Shown here: piece after piece, positions 1 through 8,268 of the stretch
Numbering within the stretch: the first letter of the stretch is position 1
How the letters are laid out: each line of letters begins with the position of its first letter
Source: Mesorhizobium sp.
GTDB lineage: Bacteria; Pseudomonadota; Alphaproteobacteria; Rhizobiales; Rhizobiaceae
Assembly (NCBI RefSeq): GCF_023954305.1
Contig: NZ_JAMLIG010000001.1
Span: forward strand, 1,984,001-2,048,000
DNA length: 64,000 nt
Direction: 5' to 3'
Program-made: the position numbers and the translations under genes
The notes under the pieces: model-generated
The model's input: only the letters and a program-made list of their open reading frames with translations
Databases searched by the model: none
What the model was told of the DNA's origin: nothing

Positions 1-502
1 GAGCCGCCAGCGCGCCGCGTTCGATCTCGCCGCGGTCGTAATACTCTACGATGCCATCGGCGGTCTCACGCCCGAAGGCGAGATAGGGGTCCAGACCTTC
101 GGGACGGTTGCCGTCGTCGATATCGACAAGATCCGCGGGCCGCGCATAGAGCGGGATGCTGAAGCGATCGGTGCGGGCCGGAGAAGCATCGGCCTGCGGC
201 TCATAGAAGCCGGTCACGAAGCCGCGGCCGGTTTCATTCGACGGCTGGACCAGGCAGGGGATGAAGTGACGCTCGAAAAAGGCGCGCGCAGCAGCTTCGT
301 CGATCTGGGGTGCTCCGCGTGCCTCAACGTAGGCCGGATCGAAGGCCGCGCAATCGACGCCGAGGCTACCGGTGCGGTAAGGCTTCTCGAGAACGCGGAA
401 AGCCGAACGCCGGAACGCTTCGTATGCGAGCCTGTGATCGTCCTCAAGCCAACCGGGCAGATTGTCGAAGGAGACCGGGCGGAAAGCCGAGGACACGAGC
501 AT
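1..502 (-). CDS. mltA: Membrane-bound lytic murein transglycosylase A, 5' part only
   Basis: Partial gene cut by the left edge; about 167 N-terminal residues are visible. The translation contains GFVTGFYEP, matching the hallmark segment of MltA, and an N-terminal PVSFDNLPGWLEDD stretch usual in alphaproteobacterial MltA. The family cleaves peptidoglycan glycan strands non-hydrolytically, leaving 1,6-anhydromuramic ends; the catalytic Asp lies in the C-terminal half, outside the window. The start was set at an ATG preceded by GGAG about 7 nt upstream, 21 nt after the stop of the Tim44-like gene, so the two are probably co-transcribed. No signal peptide follows this start, which is odd for an envelope enzyme, though rhizobial MltA proteins are often annotated this way. 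Family assignment is firm; the exact start is less so. Confidence 0.85.
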   Translation of the reverse strand, partial: MLVSSAFRPVSFDNLPGWLEDDHRLAYEAFRRSAFRVLEKPYRTGSLGVDCAAFDPAYVEARGAPQIDEAAARAFFERHFIPCLVQPSNETGRGFVTGFYEPQADASPARTDRFSIPLYARPADLVDIDDGNRPEGLDPYLAFGRETADGIVEYYDRGEIERGALAA

Positions 503-523
503 CGCCCATCTCCGCCGGAACGA

Positions 524-1228
524 TCAGTCTTCGGCTTCGGTGGCGACCAGCTTCCAGTTCGGGTCCCGGGATTTGGTATCGCGCGCGAAGGTCCAGACGT
601 CCTTGACCTCCGCCACAGTTTCCGGATCGCCGTCGATCACCTCGCCAGCATTGTTGCGCGTGGCGGAGATGAGCTCGCTGACGATGCGCAGCGTGACGTG
701 CGCCTCGCTGCCCTTCATCTCGGCGCCGACGATTTCCGCCTTGTCAATGCCGACGAAGGACGACTGGATCTTCTCGTTGCGTTGCTCTCGCTCGGCGATA
801 GCCTGGACGAAACCGTCATAGACTTCGCGGGAAAGAAGATTCTTGAGCGTCTTTCGGTCGCCGTCGGCATAGGCCATGACGATCATCTCGTACGCCATCT
901 TGGCGCCATCGACAAAGGTCGCCGGCTCGAACATCGGATCGGCGTCTTTGATCGCGCGCATGCCCTTGTTCAGGTCGGTGCCCGGTGCCGCCGCCTTGTC
1001 GATCGATGCGTAGTTCTCTTCCGCTGATTCGGCAGTCTTGCGGCGCGGCAGCGAAACGACATTGTCCTGGGTGGCCGTTTCGGCCTCCCGCTTGGCGCGA
1101 CCGGCGGTATAGGGATCGAAAGGCGGCCGTTCGTTGCCGGTGCGGCGGCCGAGCACGTTGCGCAGCTGGATGAAGATAACCACCGCCGCGACCAGGAAGA
1201 TGATCGTACCCAAATCGAAAAATTCCAT
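524..1228 (-). CDS. Tim44/TimA-like inner-membrane-anchored protein
   Basis: 234 aa. One hydrophobic segment at about residues 5-23 is followed by a polar charged linker (to about residue 95) and a C-terminal domain with a Tim44-like core, including the segment FVDGAKMAYEMIVMAYADGD. In mitochondria the Tim44 domain links the import motor to the translocon; the bacterial role is not established (TimA of Caulobacter is a reported example). Architecture and position next to mltA and opposite fxsA-secB are typical of Rhizobiales, so a role near protein export or the envelope is plausible but inferred. First gene of a minus-strand pair with mltA; the 181-bp gap to fxsA must hold both promoters. 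Confidence 0.85.
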   Translation of the reverse strand: MEFFDLGTIIFLVAAVVIFIQLRNVLGRRTGNERPPFDPYTAGRAKREAETATQDNVVSLPRRKTAESAEENYASIDKAAAPGTDLNKGMRAIKDADPMFEPATFVDGAKMAYEMIVMAYADGDRKTLKNLLSREVYDGFVQAIAEREQRNEKIQSSFVGIDKAEIVGAEMKGSEAHVTLRIVSELISATRNNAGEVIDGDPETVAEVKDVWTFARDTKSRDPNWKLVATEAED

Positions 1229-1409
1229 ATTCTTCCGCCAGACGACTGAACCGTGGCCACGAACGCGATGGCATCATTATCGGCCGCTTGGCGGACCGAT
1301 ACAATGTTCGACGTTTGCATATAGAGCGGCAAACGCGATCATTCAAATACCGCAGCCGCGTTCCTATGTTTAGCGCAGTCGCATTTTGCGCCTTTCCTCT
1401 CGGGATTCC

Positions 1410-1898
1410 ATGACCAGAGCTATTCTCGGTATCTTTTTCCTTCTCCTCCCCCTGCTGGAGATCGCCGGGTTCGTCGTCGTCGGCAGCCGCATCGGCGCCC
1501 TCGCGACGGTGGGCCTGGTGATCGCGTCGGCGTTGCTCGGCGTCGTGCTGCTGAGAATCCAGGGGCTGGGCGCGTTGCGGCGGGCGCAGGCACTGACCCA
1601 GGCAGGCGGAACCCCCGACCGCGAGATCGTGCATGGCGCCATGATCGTGCTGGCCGGGCTGCTGCTCATCGTTCCGGGCTTCATCACCGACGTCTTCGGG
1701 CTGCTGCTCTTCCTTCCCCCGGTGCGCGATCTTGCCTGGAACGCGTTCCGCGCGCGGATCGTGGTGGTCGGCACAGGTTTCGGAATGCGCAGCGGAAAAG
1801 CCCGGCGCGAGGCCAAGGTGATCGACCTGGACGAGCAGGACTACCGCGAGATCGACGGCAACGGCCCTTCGCCCTGGCGGCGCCAGGACCCCGAGTAA
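1410..1898 (+). CDS. fxsA: FxsA family membrane protein
   Basis: 162 aa from the chosen ATG (MTRAILGIFF). FxsA proteins are small cytoplasmic-membrane proteins; E. coli FxsA was named for suppressing F-plasmid exclusion of phage T7. Hydrophobic segments at about residues 4-25, 30-48 and 74-100 and the family-typical LLIVPGFITDVFGLLLFLPP stretch support the call. The cytoplasmic tail is charged and ends in SPWRRQDPE. An in-frame TTG 24 nt upstream was rejected because the intervening residues are polar and unlike family N termini. Divergent from the Tim44-like gene and 106 nt upstream of secB, an arrangement common in rhizobia. Confidence 0.85.
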   Translation: MTRAILGIFFLLLPLLEIAGFVVVGSRIGALATVGLVIASALLGVVLLRIQGLGALRRAQALTQAGGTPDREIVHGAMIVLAGLLLIVPGFITDVFGLLLFLPPVRDLAWNAFRARIVVVGTGFGMRSGKARREAKVIDLDEQDYREIDGNGPSPWRRQDPE

Positions 1899-2004
1899 CC
1901 CCCGGGAATCCGGCGCCAAACTTGCTATGCAGGGTCGGGCATGCTAGCGAACGGCCCGATTTGAAACGGGCCGCGACGAGCCCACCGACCAAGGAACGGG
2001 ATCA

Positions 2005-2493
2005 ATGGCAGAGAACGAGACCGGCGCAAAGGCCGGCAACGGCGCGCAGCCTTCGCTCAATGTGCTGGCGCAATATGTCAAGGATCTGTCCTTCGAGAGC
2101 CCGAATGCGCCGAATTCGCTGCGCGCCCGCGAAACCGCTCCGGGCATCAACATCAATGTCAACGTCAATGCGAACCCGCTGTCGGACACCGAGTTCGACG
2201 TCAACCTGACGATCTCGGCGAAGGCCGGGGCCGACAAGGACGTGCTTTTCAACGTCGAACTCGTCTATGGCGGAGTCTTCCGCATCAGCGGGTTCCCGAA
2301 GGAACACACGCTGCCTATCCTCTTCGTGGAGTGCCCGCGGCTGCTGTTCCCCTTCGCCCGCCAGATCATCGCCGAGGCGACGCGCAACGGCGGCTTCCCG
2401 CCGCTGATGATCGATCCGATCGACTTCGCGCAGATGTTCCAGGCCCGCATGGCCGAGGAGCAGGCCCGCGGCAAGGTTCAGATGTCAAGCTGA
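2005..2493 (+). CDS. secB: Protein-export chaperone SecB
   Basis: 162 aa. SecB is a tetrameric cytosolic chaperone that holds precursors unfolded and hands them to SecA at the Sec translocon. Recognisable family segments are QYVKDLSFESPNAP near the N terminus, the alternating INVNVNANPLSDTEFDV strand region, and LLFPFARQIIAEATRNGGFP near residue 120. The C-terminal tail is short and polar. AAGGAACGGGATCA gives a plausible ribosome site before the ATG. The 3' end overlaps the convergent dnaQ stop by 9 bp. Confidence 0.97.
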   Translation: MAENETGAKAGNGAQPSLNVLAQYVKDLSFESPNAPNSLRARETAPGININVNVNANPLSDTEFDVNLTISAKAGADKDVLFNVELVYGGVFRISGFPKEHTLPILFVECPRLLFPFARQIIAEATRNGGFPPLMIDPIDFAQMFQARMAEEQARGKVQMSS

Positions 2494-3216
2494 TCGGGCT
2501 TCCGGCGGTGGCGCAGGCTGGAATTCCGGCTTGAGCCAGATGGCCTTGTCTCCAAGCGACGCAACGAGCCGCGCATGGGCTTCCCGCTCGTCAGCGGTGA
2601 GCCGCGTCGGCAGAGGCTCCGGTCGCGCCGCCAACGCGACGTGGAATTCGATATCCTCGCGTCGATTTGCCGAATTATCGGTGACCGACAGGCCGAAAGT
2701 GGCCTGCTTGCCGCCGATCAGCTCGATATAGACCTCCGCCAGAAGGCCCGAATCGAGCAGCGCGCCGTGGCGGGTGCGGTGGCTGTTGTCGATGCCGTAG
2801 CGCTTGCACAGCGCGTCGAGCGAATTGGGTCCCATCGGATGCTTGCGGCGGGCAATGGCCAGCGTGTCGACGACGCGGTTCGCGTCGATCGGCGGCCGGC
2901 CGTGACGGGCGAACTCCGCATTGATGAAATTCATGTCGAAGCCCGCATTGTGGGCGACCAGGACCGCGCCTTCGATGAAGGTTTCGAACTCTTCTATGAT
3001 GCCGCCGAAAGTCGGCTTGCCGGCAAGCTGTTCCATCGTGATCCCGTGGACCGCCTGGGCTTCGGGATCGATCTGGCGGCCGTCGGGATTGATGTAGACG
3101 TGGAAGGTGCGCCCGGTCGGGAAGCGGTTGACCAACTCGATCGCGCCGATCTCGATTACCCGCTCGACGCGGTGGTCAAGGCCGGTGGTTTCCGTATCGA
3201 AGACGATCTCACGCAT
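2485..3216 (-). CDS. dnaQ: DNA polymerase III epsilon subunit (3'-5' proofreading exonuclease)
   Basis: 243 aa. It proofreads for the replicative polymerase, bound to the alpha subunit. The DEDDh exonuclease set is visible: Asp7 and Glu9 in FDTETTG, Asp94 in HNAGFDMNF, and His150/Asp155 in RHGALLD. The C-terminal region after about residue 180, used in other bacteria to bind alpha, is short and Pro/Glu rich. AGGAG lies about 8 nt before the ATG. It is downstream of coaE with a 70-nt gap, the usual rhizobial dnaQ-coaE-aroE order. Confidence 0.96.
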   Translation of the reverse strand: MREIVFDTETTGLDHRVERVIEIGAIELVNRFPTGRTFHVYINPDGRQIDPEAQAVHGITMEQLAGKPTFGGIIEEFETFIEGAVLVAHNAGFDMNFINAEFARHGRPPIDANRVVDTLAIARRKHPMGPNSLDALCKRYGIDNSHRTRHGALLDSGLLAEVYIELIGGKQATFGLSVTDNSANRREDIEFHVALAARPEPLPTRLTADEREAHARLVASLGDKAIWLKPEFQPAPPPEARSA

Positions 3217-3286
3217 CGAATCACTCCTGATCCGACGATGCGGTACACAGAGACGGGCGGCAAGCCCGTCGTCAGGCCGTCAACAC

Positions 3287-3868
3287 TTATGCCGACAGAT
3301 CCGCGATGATCCTGCGGACCGATTCGCGCGCGGCCTCCATGCCCGCGCCCGTGTCGACGACGAAATCGGCCAGCCGCCGCTTCTCCGCATCCGGCACCTG
3401 CCGCGCCAGGATCGCTTCGAATTTATCGGGCGTCATGCCGGGCCTGGCCAAAACACGTTCGCGCTGGACCTCGGCGGGAGCGGAAACGACGACAACCTTG
3501 TCGACCCGGTCGCGTCCGCCCGTCTCGAACAGAAGCGGGATGTCGAGCACCGCGAGCTTCGCGCCGGCAGCACGGTGCCGGGCGAGAAAAGCGTCGGCGT
3601 CGGCCCGCACCAGCGGATGAACGATCCGCTCGAGTTTCCGGATCGCTTCGGCATCGCCGATGACGCGCTCGCCAAGGCGAGCGCGGTCGATGCGGCCGTC
3701 GACGGTCACACCCGGAAAAGCAGCTTCAACCCGGGGCACGGCCGGGCCCGAATAGAGGCGATGAACCGCCTCGTCGGAATCATGCACCGGAACGCCGGCC
3801 TCGGCGAACATCTTCGCGGTGGTCGACTTGCCCATGCCGATGGAGCCGGTCAGCCCGATGACGATCAT
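3287..3868 (-). CDS. coaE: Dephospho-CoA kinase
   Basis: 193 aa. It catalyses the last step of coenzyme A synthesis, phosphorylating the 3'-OH of the dephospho-CoA ribose with ATP. The P-loop GSIGMGKST lies at residues 8-16; the lid/substrate region includes HPLVRADADAFL and the conserved PLLFETGG segment. Length matches the family (about 200 aa). The start overlaps the aroE stop by 4 nt (ATGA), so translation is probably coupled. Confidence 0.96.
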   Translation of the reverse strand: MIVIGLTGSIGMGKSTTAKMFAEAGVPVHDSDEAVHRLYSGPAVPRVEAAFPGVTVDGRIDRARLGERVIGDAEAIRKLERIVHPLVRADADAFLARHRAAGAKLAVLDIPLLFETGGRDRVDKVVVVSAPAEVQRERVLARPGMTPDKFEAILARQVPDAEKRRLADFVVDTGAGMEAARESVRRIIADLSA

Positions 3869-4698
3869 CGATGCGAATCCAGATCGGCGATGACGAGCCG
3901 GCGCAGTTCTTCCGTGACGGTCGGGCGCGTGCCGAACCAGCGCTCGAAACCGGGCACCGCCTGATGCAGAAGCATCCCGAGGCCGTCGACCGTCGCCAGC
4001 CCGCGGGCCGCAGCCGCCTTCAGCAGCGGGGTATGAAGGGGGACATACACGATATCGGTCACCAGCGCGTGATCGGGCAGTCTCTCCACGTCAGCCGGCA
4101 GGGATTTGTCGCCGTCCATTCCCAGCGATGTCGTGTTGACCAGGAGGTCCGCGGAAGACAGCAGACGGTCGGCGGCGGCGCCATGGGCGCCCACCCTGGA
4201 GCCGAACAGATCGGCGAGTTCCTCTGCCCGCGCCGGCGTCCGGTTGACGATCTCCACCCTGCGGTAGCCGGCGCCGAGGACCGCGTGAACGACGGCCCGC
4301 GCAGCGCCGCCCGCCCCAAGGACGACTGCGGTGTCCCGGCCGCGCCAGGATGGAGCGAACTGGTCGAGATTGGCCGCAAATCCGATCGCATCGGTATTGC
4401 CGCCGAAGACCTTGCCACCCTCGATCCAGAGCGTGTTGACCGCACCGACCGCTTCAGCCTCGGCGTCGAGGTGGTCCACGGTCTCGAAAGCAGCTTCCTT
4501 GTGCGGGATGGTGACATTCCCGCCGGCGAAGCCGCTGTTCGGAAGGCTCGAAATGAACGCTCTTATTTCGGAAGGCGCTATGTCCAAGCGTTCGTAGCTG
4601 CCGCCAATGCCGAGTCCTTTCAACCAATAGCCATGGATCAGCGGCGAGCGCGAATGCGCAATTGGATGACCGCAGACGAAAGCCCGGACGTCAGCCAT
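3865..4698 (-). CDS. aroE: Shikimate 5-dehydrogenase
   Basis: 277 aa. It reduces 3-dehydroshikimate with NADPH in chorismate and aromatic amino acid synthesis. The substrate site SRSP is at residues 16-19, the catalytic Lys67 lies in NVTIPHKE, and a Rossmann glycine motif LGAGGAAR follows in mid-protein. The reading frame is open for 58 further codons upstream, but that stretch lies inside maf and is Cys/Arg-rich, so the start was set at MADVRAF, 8 nt inside the maf 3' end. Part of the compact maf-aroE-coaE-dnaQ minus-strand series. Confidence 0.95.
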   Translation of the reverse strand: MADVRAFVCGHPIAHSRSPLIHGYWLKGLGIGGSYERLDIAPSEIRAFISSLPNSGFAGGNVTIPHKEAAFETVDHLDAEAEAVGAVNTLWIEGGKVFGGNTDAIGFAANLDQFAPSWRGRDTAVVLGAGGAARAVVHAVLGAGYRRVEIVNRTPARAEELADLFGSRVGAHGAAADRLLSSADLLVNTTSLGMDGDKSLPADVERLPDHALVTDIVYVPLHTPLLKAAAARGLATVDGLGMLLHQAVPGFERWFGTRPTVTEELRRLVIADLDSHR

Positions 4699-5290
4699 CG
4701 ATCGCTCCCAGCCGGCGCAATTCCGCAAGCAAAGGCAGCAATGGCATGCCCACAATGGTGAAATGATCGCCTTCGATCGTATCGAACAGCTGAATGCCCT
4801 CGCCTTCGATCTGGTACGCCCCGACGCTGCGCAGCACCTGGTCGCCGACACGCGACAGGTAGCGTCCGACAAAGCCAGGATCGAGTTCGCGCATGGTCAT
4901 CCGCGCAACCGAGACATGCCCCCACAATGCCTTGCCGTCGCGAGCGAGAACCACGGCGCTGTTCAGATGATGGGTTCTGCCGGACAGGCGCAGCAGACGC
5001 CGTCTCGCTTCTTCCATGTCTGCGGCCTTGTGCAGCACATCGTCGCCGAGCGACAGCGTCTGGTCGGAGCCGATCACCAGCGCGCCAGGAAACCGCTCGC
5101 TCACTTCCTCCGCCTTGGCTTCGGCAAGGATCCAGGCGAGATTCTCCGGCGAAATGGCGGCGTCGCCGACCGCTTCCTCGACGGCGCGCTCGTCGATCCG
5201 CGATGGATTCGCTTCCGTTTCGATACCTGCATTGCGCAGCATCGCCAGGCGGAACGGGCTCGCGGAGGCAAGGATGATCCGGGTCGTCAT
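4691..5290 (-). CDS. maf: Maf-like nucleotide pyrophosphatase
   Basis: 199 aa. Maf proteins hydrolyse non-canonical or canonical nucleoside triphosphates and are linked to septum control and nucleotide-pool cleaning. The N-terminal ASASPFRLAMLRNAG motif (Ser/Arg of the Maf signature), the GSDQTLSLG segment and the GAYQIEGEGIQLFDTIEGD region are all present. The start was set at MTTRIILAS rather than 36 nt further upstream because the family begins just before the ILAS motif. The aroE start overlaps its last codons. Which Maf subgroup (YhdE or YceF type) cannot be settled by eye. Confidence 0.93.
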   Translation of the reverse strand: MTTRIILASASPFRLAMLRNAGIETEANPSRIDERAVEEAVGDAAISPENLAWILAEAKAEEVSERFPGALVIGSDQTLSLGDDVLHKAADMEEARRRLLRLSGRTHHLNSAVVLARDGKALWGHVSVARMTMRELDPGFVGRYLSRVGDQVLRSVGAYQIEGEGIQLFDTIEGDHFTIVGMPLLPLLAELRRLGAIDG

Positions 5291-5300
5291 GGCGACCCGG

Positions 5301-6122
5301 TTAGCGCGTCCGGCCCCGCAGCGCAACGATGGCGGCGGCGGTCTCCTCGATCGAGCGTCGGCTGACGTCGATCATCGGCCAATTGTGCCGCGAGCAGATC
5401 TGCCGCGCATAGGACAGTTCTTCGGAAATGACGCCTCTGTCGACATAGGTCTGCGCATCGAAACCGGTGGTCGTGCCAAGCAGCCGGTTCTGACGTACGT
5501 GAGAGATCCGTTCGGCTGTGGCGACGAGGCCGACGATCAACGGACGTTTCGCCGTGACGAGGCTGTCGGGGATCGGAACGCCGAGCACGATCGGAATGTT
5601 GGCGGTCTTTATGCCGCGATTGGCCAGATAGATACTGGTGGGCGTCTTCGACGTGCGCGATATGCCAATCAGCACGACGTCGGCTTCCTCAATGTCGGCG
5701 GGGAGCTGACCATCGTCATGGTCCATTGTGAAATTGAGCGCGTCGATCCGACGAAAATATTCCGCATCGAGTACGTGCTGAGCGCCGACGCGGCGCCCGG
5801 CAGGCGCCCCGAGATAGGATTGAAAGACGGTCAGTACCGGCTCGAGGACGGAGACGCAGGGAAGGCCCATGGCAGCGCATTTTTGATCGATGATCGCTGC
5901 CAGGTCCTTGTCGACAACCGTGTAGAGAACGATTCCGGGCTCGGAGTCGATTTCCTCCATCACCTTGGCGAGCTGCTTCTCGGTCCGGATCAGGGGATAG
6001 ATGTGCTCGATGGCACGTGTGTCCTTGTACTGCGCCGACGCCGCGCGGCCGGCGGCGAGAAGCGTCTCGCCGGTCGCGTCGGAGATCAGGTGCAGATGGA
6101 AGAAGCTTTGCGGTTTGCTCAC
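5301..6122 (-). CDS. Pyruvate, phosphate dikinase regulatory protein (bifunctional kinase/pyrophosphorylase, DUF299)
   Basis: 273 aa. The family regulates pyruvate phosphate dikinase or PEP synthase by ADP-dependent Thr phosphorylation and Pi-dependent dephosphorylation. The P-loop GISRTSKT lies at residues 153-160; the N-terminal FHLHLISDATGET is the family signature. It is the first gene of the maf-aroE-coaE-dnaQ series, 10 nt upstream of maf. In Sinorhizobium the chromosomal origin maps between this gene and hemE, the same arrangement as here. Whether its target is PPDK or PEP synthase is not visible; PPDK is usual in rhizobia. Confidence 0.93.
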   Translation of the reverse strand: MSKPQSFFHLHLISDATGETLLAAGRAASAQYKDTRAIEHIYPLIRTEKQLAKVMEEIDSEPGIVLYTVVDKDLAAIIDQKCAAMGLPCVSVLEPVLTVFQSYLGAPAGRRVGAQHVLDAEYFRRIDALNFTMDHDDGQLPADIEEADVVLIGISRTSKTPTSIYLANRGIKTANIPIVLGVPIPDSLVTAKRPLIVGLVATAERISHVRQNRLLGTTTGFDAQTYVDRGVISEELSYARQICSRHNWPMIDVSRRSIEETAAAIVALRGRTR

Positions 6123-6507
6123 AGCCCGGACAGGCCCCTGTTGAAGAGTGTGGACGGGCGGGACAAATCGGCTCCACCGGCGGCAGCGACTGTATCAGAT
6201 GGCCTCTTGTCCACAATGCACCGGCCTGCGGATCATTTGCCCCGGGCCTGTGGATGAATCGGTTCCGGAACGCTTAGACAGTCTCCATGCACAGCCCGCC
6301 AATTGCCTTCGGAACACACAACTGTCTGATTTTATATTGAAAATCTCAGTAGTCCGCTAACTTATGCACTCACCGCTCCATCTGGACACGGGAGGGTCGG
6401 ACGGCCTATTCGTCAACGGATTGGGGATGACCGACAATCCCCGTTAGAGACAGACTCTAAGAATCAGAAGATTCGAAGATTCATTTCTTTATTGGGAAAG
6501 AGGCTAG
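6123..6507. other. oriC: Candidate chromosomal replication origin (oriC)
   Basis: A 385-bp non-coding gap between divergent DUF299-type and hemE genes, the position of the mapped Caulobacter and S. meliloti origins. Seen here: TTGTCCACA (6207-6215, plus) and TGTGGATGA (6249-6257, minus orientation), each one base from the DnaA box TTATCCACA; a weaker TTATGCACT at 6362-6370; an AT-rich inverted repeat GATTTT/AAAATC at 6328-6345 that could melt; GANTC sites at 6256 and four more at 6453-6482. No CtrA-type TTAA-N7-TTAA site was seen. The gap must also carry the promoters of hemE and the DUF299 gene. Origin function is inference from synteny plus motifs. Confidence 0.65.
6453..6482. promoter_or_regulatory. 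Cluster of four GANTC (CcrM methylation) sites upstream of hemE
   Basis: GACTC at 6453, GAATC at 6461, GATTC at 6470 and GATTC at 6478, all within 30 bp and ending 25 bp before the hemE start. CcrM methylates the adenine of GANTC late in the cell cycle in alphaproteobacteria. Spacing of 8-9 bp puts them close to one helical turn apart. The second and third form the inverted repeat GAATC-N4-GATTC. Confidence 0.6.
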
Positions 6508-7560
6508 ATGGCTCAGTCGAGCAGATCGAAAAGGGTCGTCGCCGAAGTGCTGCGAGGCGAGACGGCGTTTCCGCCTCCGGTATGGCTGATGCGCCAGGCG
6601 GGGCGCTATCTTCCTGAGTATCGCGAGACGCGGAAGAGAGCCGGGAGTTTTCTCGACCTCTGCTACAATCCCGACTACGCCGTTGAGGTGACCCTCCAGC
6701 CGATCCGCCGTTTCGGCTTCGACGCCTCGATCCTGTTTTCCGACATCCTTGTCGTGCCGCATGCGTTGGGACGCGACCTGCGCTTCGAGGAGGGCCGCGG
6801 ACCGCTGATGACGCCGATGGAGGCCACAGATGTCGACCGCCTCGACCGCAGTCGCTTCCACGAGACGCTGGAACCGGTCTACGAGACCGTCCGTCGGCTA
6901 CGGTCCGACCTGCCGGCAGAGACGACGCTGCTCGGCTTCTGCGGCGCGCCATGGACGATCGCGACTTATATGATCGCCGGACACGGCACGCCCGACCAGG
7001 CGCCGGCCCGGCTGTTCGCCTATCGCCATCCGGAGGCGTTCGGCAAACTGCTCGATGTGATCGCGGAGGTTTCGGCGGAATATCTCGTCCGGCAGCTCGA
7101 TGCCGGGGCGGACGCGGTGCAGATCTTCGATTCCTGGTCGGGCGTGCTGGACGAGCCGTCGTTCGGATCGTTCTGCATTCGGCCGGTGCGTAAAATCGTC
7201 GAAAAGGTGCGTGAGGCGCGACCCGATGCATTGATCATCGGATTTCCCAAGGGTGCCGGCAGCCTCTATGACGGCTACAGGGAGGCCACGGGCGTGAACG
7301 GGCTTAGTCTCGACTGGTCGGTGCCGTTGTCGCAGGCCAAGCGCCTGCAAGCGGAGGGAGCCGTGCAAGGCAATCTCGACCCGATGCGGCTGGTGGCCGG
7401 CGGCCGGGCGCTCGAAGCGGGTGTGGATGCCATTCTCGGGGGCCTGGGAGGCGGTCCGCTGATCTTCAATCTCGGCCACGGCATCACGCCGGAGACGCCG
7501 GTCGCGCATGTCGAAGCTATGCTTCGCCAAATCAGGACGGCAGGCCGAGATGGCGAGTGA
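6508..7560 (+). CDS. hemE: Uroporphyrinogen decarboxylase
   Basis: 350 aa. It converts uroporphyrinogen III to coproporphyrinogen III by four decarboxylations in haem synthesis. The family signature RQAGRYLPEYR at residues 29-39 supplies the conserved arginines, and Asp79 lies in FSDILVVPHALG. GAGG sits 7 nt before the ATG. The end overlaps hemJ by 11 nt, coupling the two haem genes. The promoter must lie in the adjoining origin-like gap, next to the GANTC cluster. Confidence 0.97.
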   Translation: MAQSSRSKRVVAEVLRGETAFPPPVWLMRQAGRYLPEYRETRKRAGSFLDLCYNPDYAVEVTLQPIRRFGFDASILFSDILVVPHALGRDLRFEEGRGPLMTPMEATDVDRLDRSRFHETLEPVYETVRRLRSDLPAETTLLGFCGAPWTIATYMIAGHGTPDQAPARLFAYRHPEAFGKLLDVIAEVSAEYLVRQLDAGADAVQIFDSWSGVLDEPSFGSFCIRPVRKIVEKVREARPDALIIGFPKGAGSLYDGYREATGVNGLSLDWSVPLSQAKRLQAEGAVQGNLDPMRLVAGGRALEAGVDAILGGLGGGPLIFNLGHGITPETPVAHVEAMLRQIRTAGRDGE

Positions 7561-8083
7561 TTCGGAACGGTCGGGAATTCTCGCCCTGCGCAGGGCGGCA
7601 ATTGCACTTGCGATCTTCATTGGGCTGACGGCGTTGCTGATCCTTGCCGCGCCGGACGATCTCTATCTTTGGATCAAGGCGGTGCATGTGATCGCGGTGA
7701 TCGCCTGGATGGCGGGTATGCTCTACCTGCCGCGGCTCTTCGTCTATCACGTCGATTCCGAGCGCGGTTCGGTGCAATCCGAGACGTTCAAGGTGATGGA
7801 GCGGCGTCTCTACCGCGGGATCATCAATCCGGCGATGATCATTGCCTGGGCGGCGGGTTTGTGGCTGGCCTGGAAAGGGTTCGGCTTCATGGGCGGATGG
7901 CTGCACGCGAAGATCGCCTTGGTGCTCGGAATGTCCGCCGTGCATGGTTATCTCGGAGGTGCGGTGCGGCGTTTTGCGGAGGATCGCAACGTGAGGCCGG
8001 CAAGGCATTGGCGAATCGTCAACGAGGTGCCGACCCTCTTGATGATCGCGATCGTCATCCTGGTGATCGTGAAGCCGTTCTGA
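7550..8083 (+). CDS. hemJ: Protoporphyrinogen IX oxidase, HemJ type
   Basis: 177 aa, membrane protein with four or five hydrophobic segments. HemJ oxidises protoporphyrinogen IX to protoporphyrin IX and replaces HemG/HemY in most alphaproteobacteria. A conserved His is visible in WIKAVHVIAVIAWMAG (His46), with the family blocks MERRLYRGIINPAM and HAKIALVLGMSAVHGYLGG. The start was set at the ATG inside the hemE 3' end; a TTG further upstream would add residues unlike the family. Confidence 0.92.
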   Translation: MASDSERSGILALRRAAIALAIFIGLTALLILAAPDDLYLWIKAVHVIAVIAWMAGMLYLPRLFVYHVDSERGSVQSETFKVMERRLYRGIINPAMIIAWAAGLWLAWKGFGFMGGWLHAKIALVLGMSAVHGYLGGAVRRFAEDRNVRPARHWRIVNEVPTLLMIAIVILVIVKPF

Positions 8084-8109
8084 GAGCACCTGGCATCGCG
8101 AGGCGAATT

Positions 8110-8129
8110 GGCTTGCGCTTTGGCAAGCC
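8110..8129 (+). promoter_or_regulatory. Small hairpin in the rho leader
   Basis: GGCTTGC and GCAAGCC form a 7-bp stem with a 6-nt loop in the 185-bp hemJ-rho gap. No U run follows, so it is not a convincing intrinsic terminator. Rho genes are often autoregulated by Rho-dependent attenuation in their leaders, so a role there is possible but unproven. Confidence 0.3.
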
Positions 8130-8268
8130 CGATTGTATGAGAAAGACCTTCCCTTTCCGCCTCGCGCTCGTGCCGTCCCAGCATATCGACGCGCCGACGG
8201 TGTTTCCAAAGCATTGATCCAGGTCCGCGTTTCGTATCCGGACCCCAAATCCATCCAGAGCCCGCCCC

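Noticed and set aside
1386..1409. Upstream TTG start for fxsA
   Set aside because: Adds polar residues before the first membrane segment and has no ribosome site.
6149..6157. TGTGGACGG as a third strong DnaA box
   Set aside because: Three mismatches from consensus; too weak to count.
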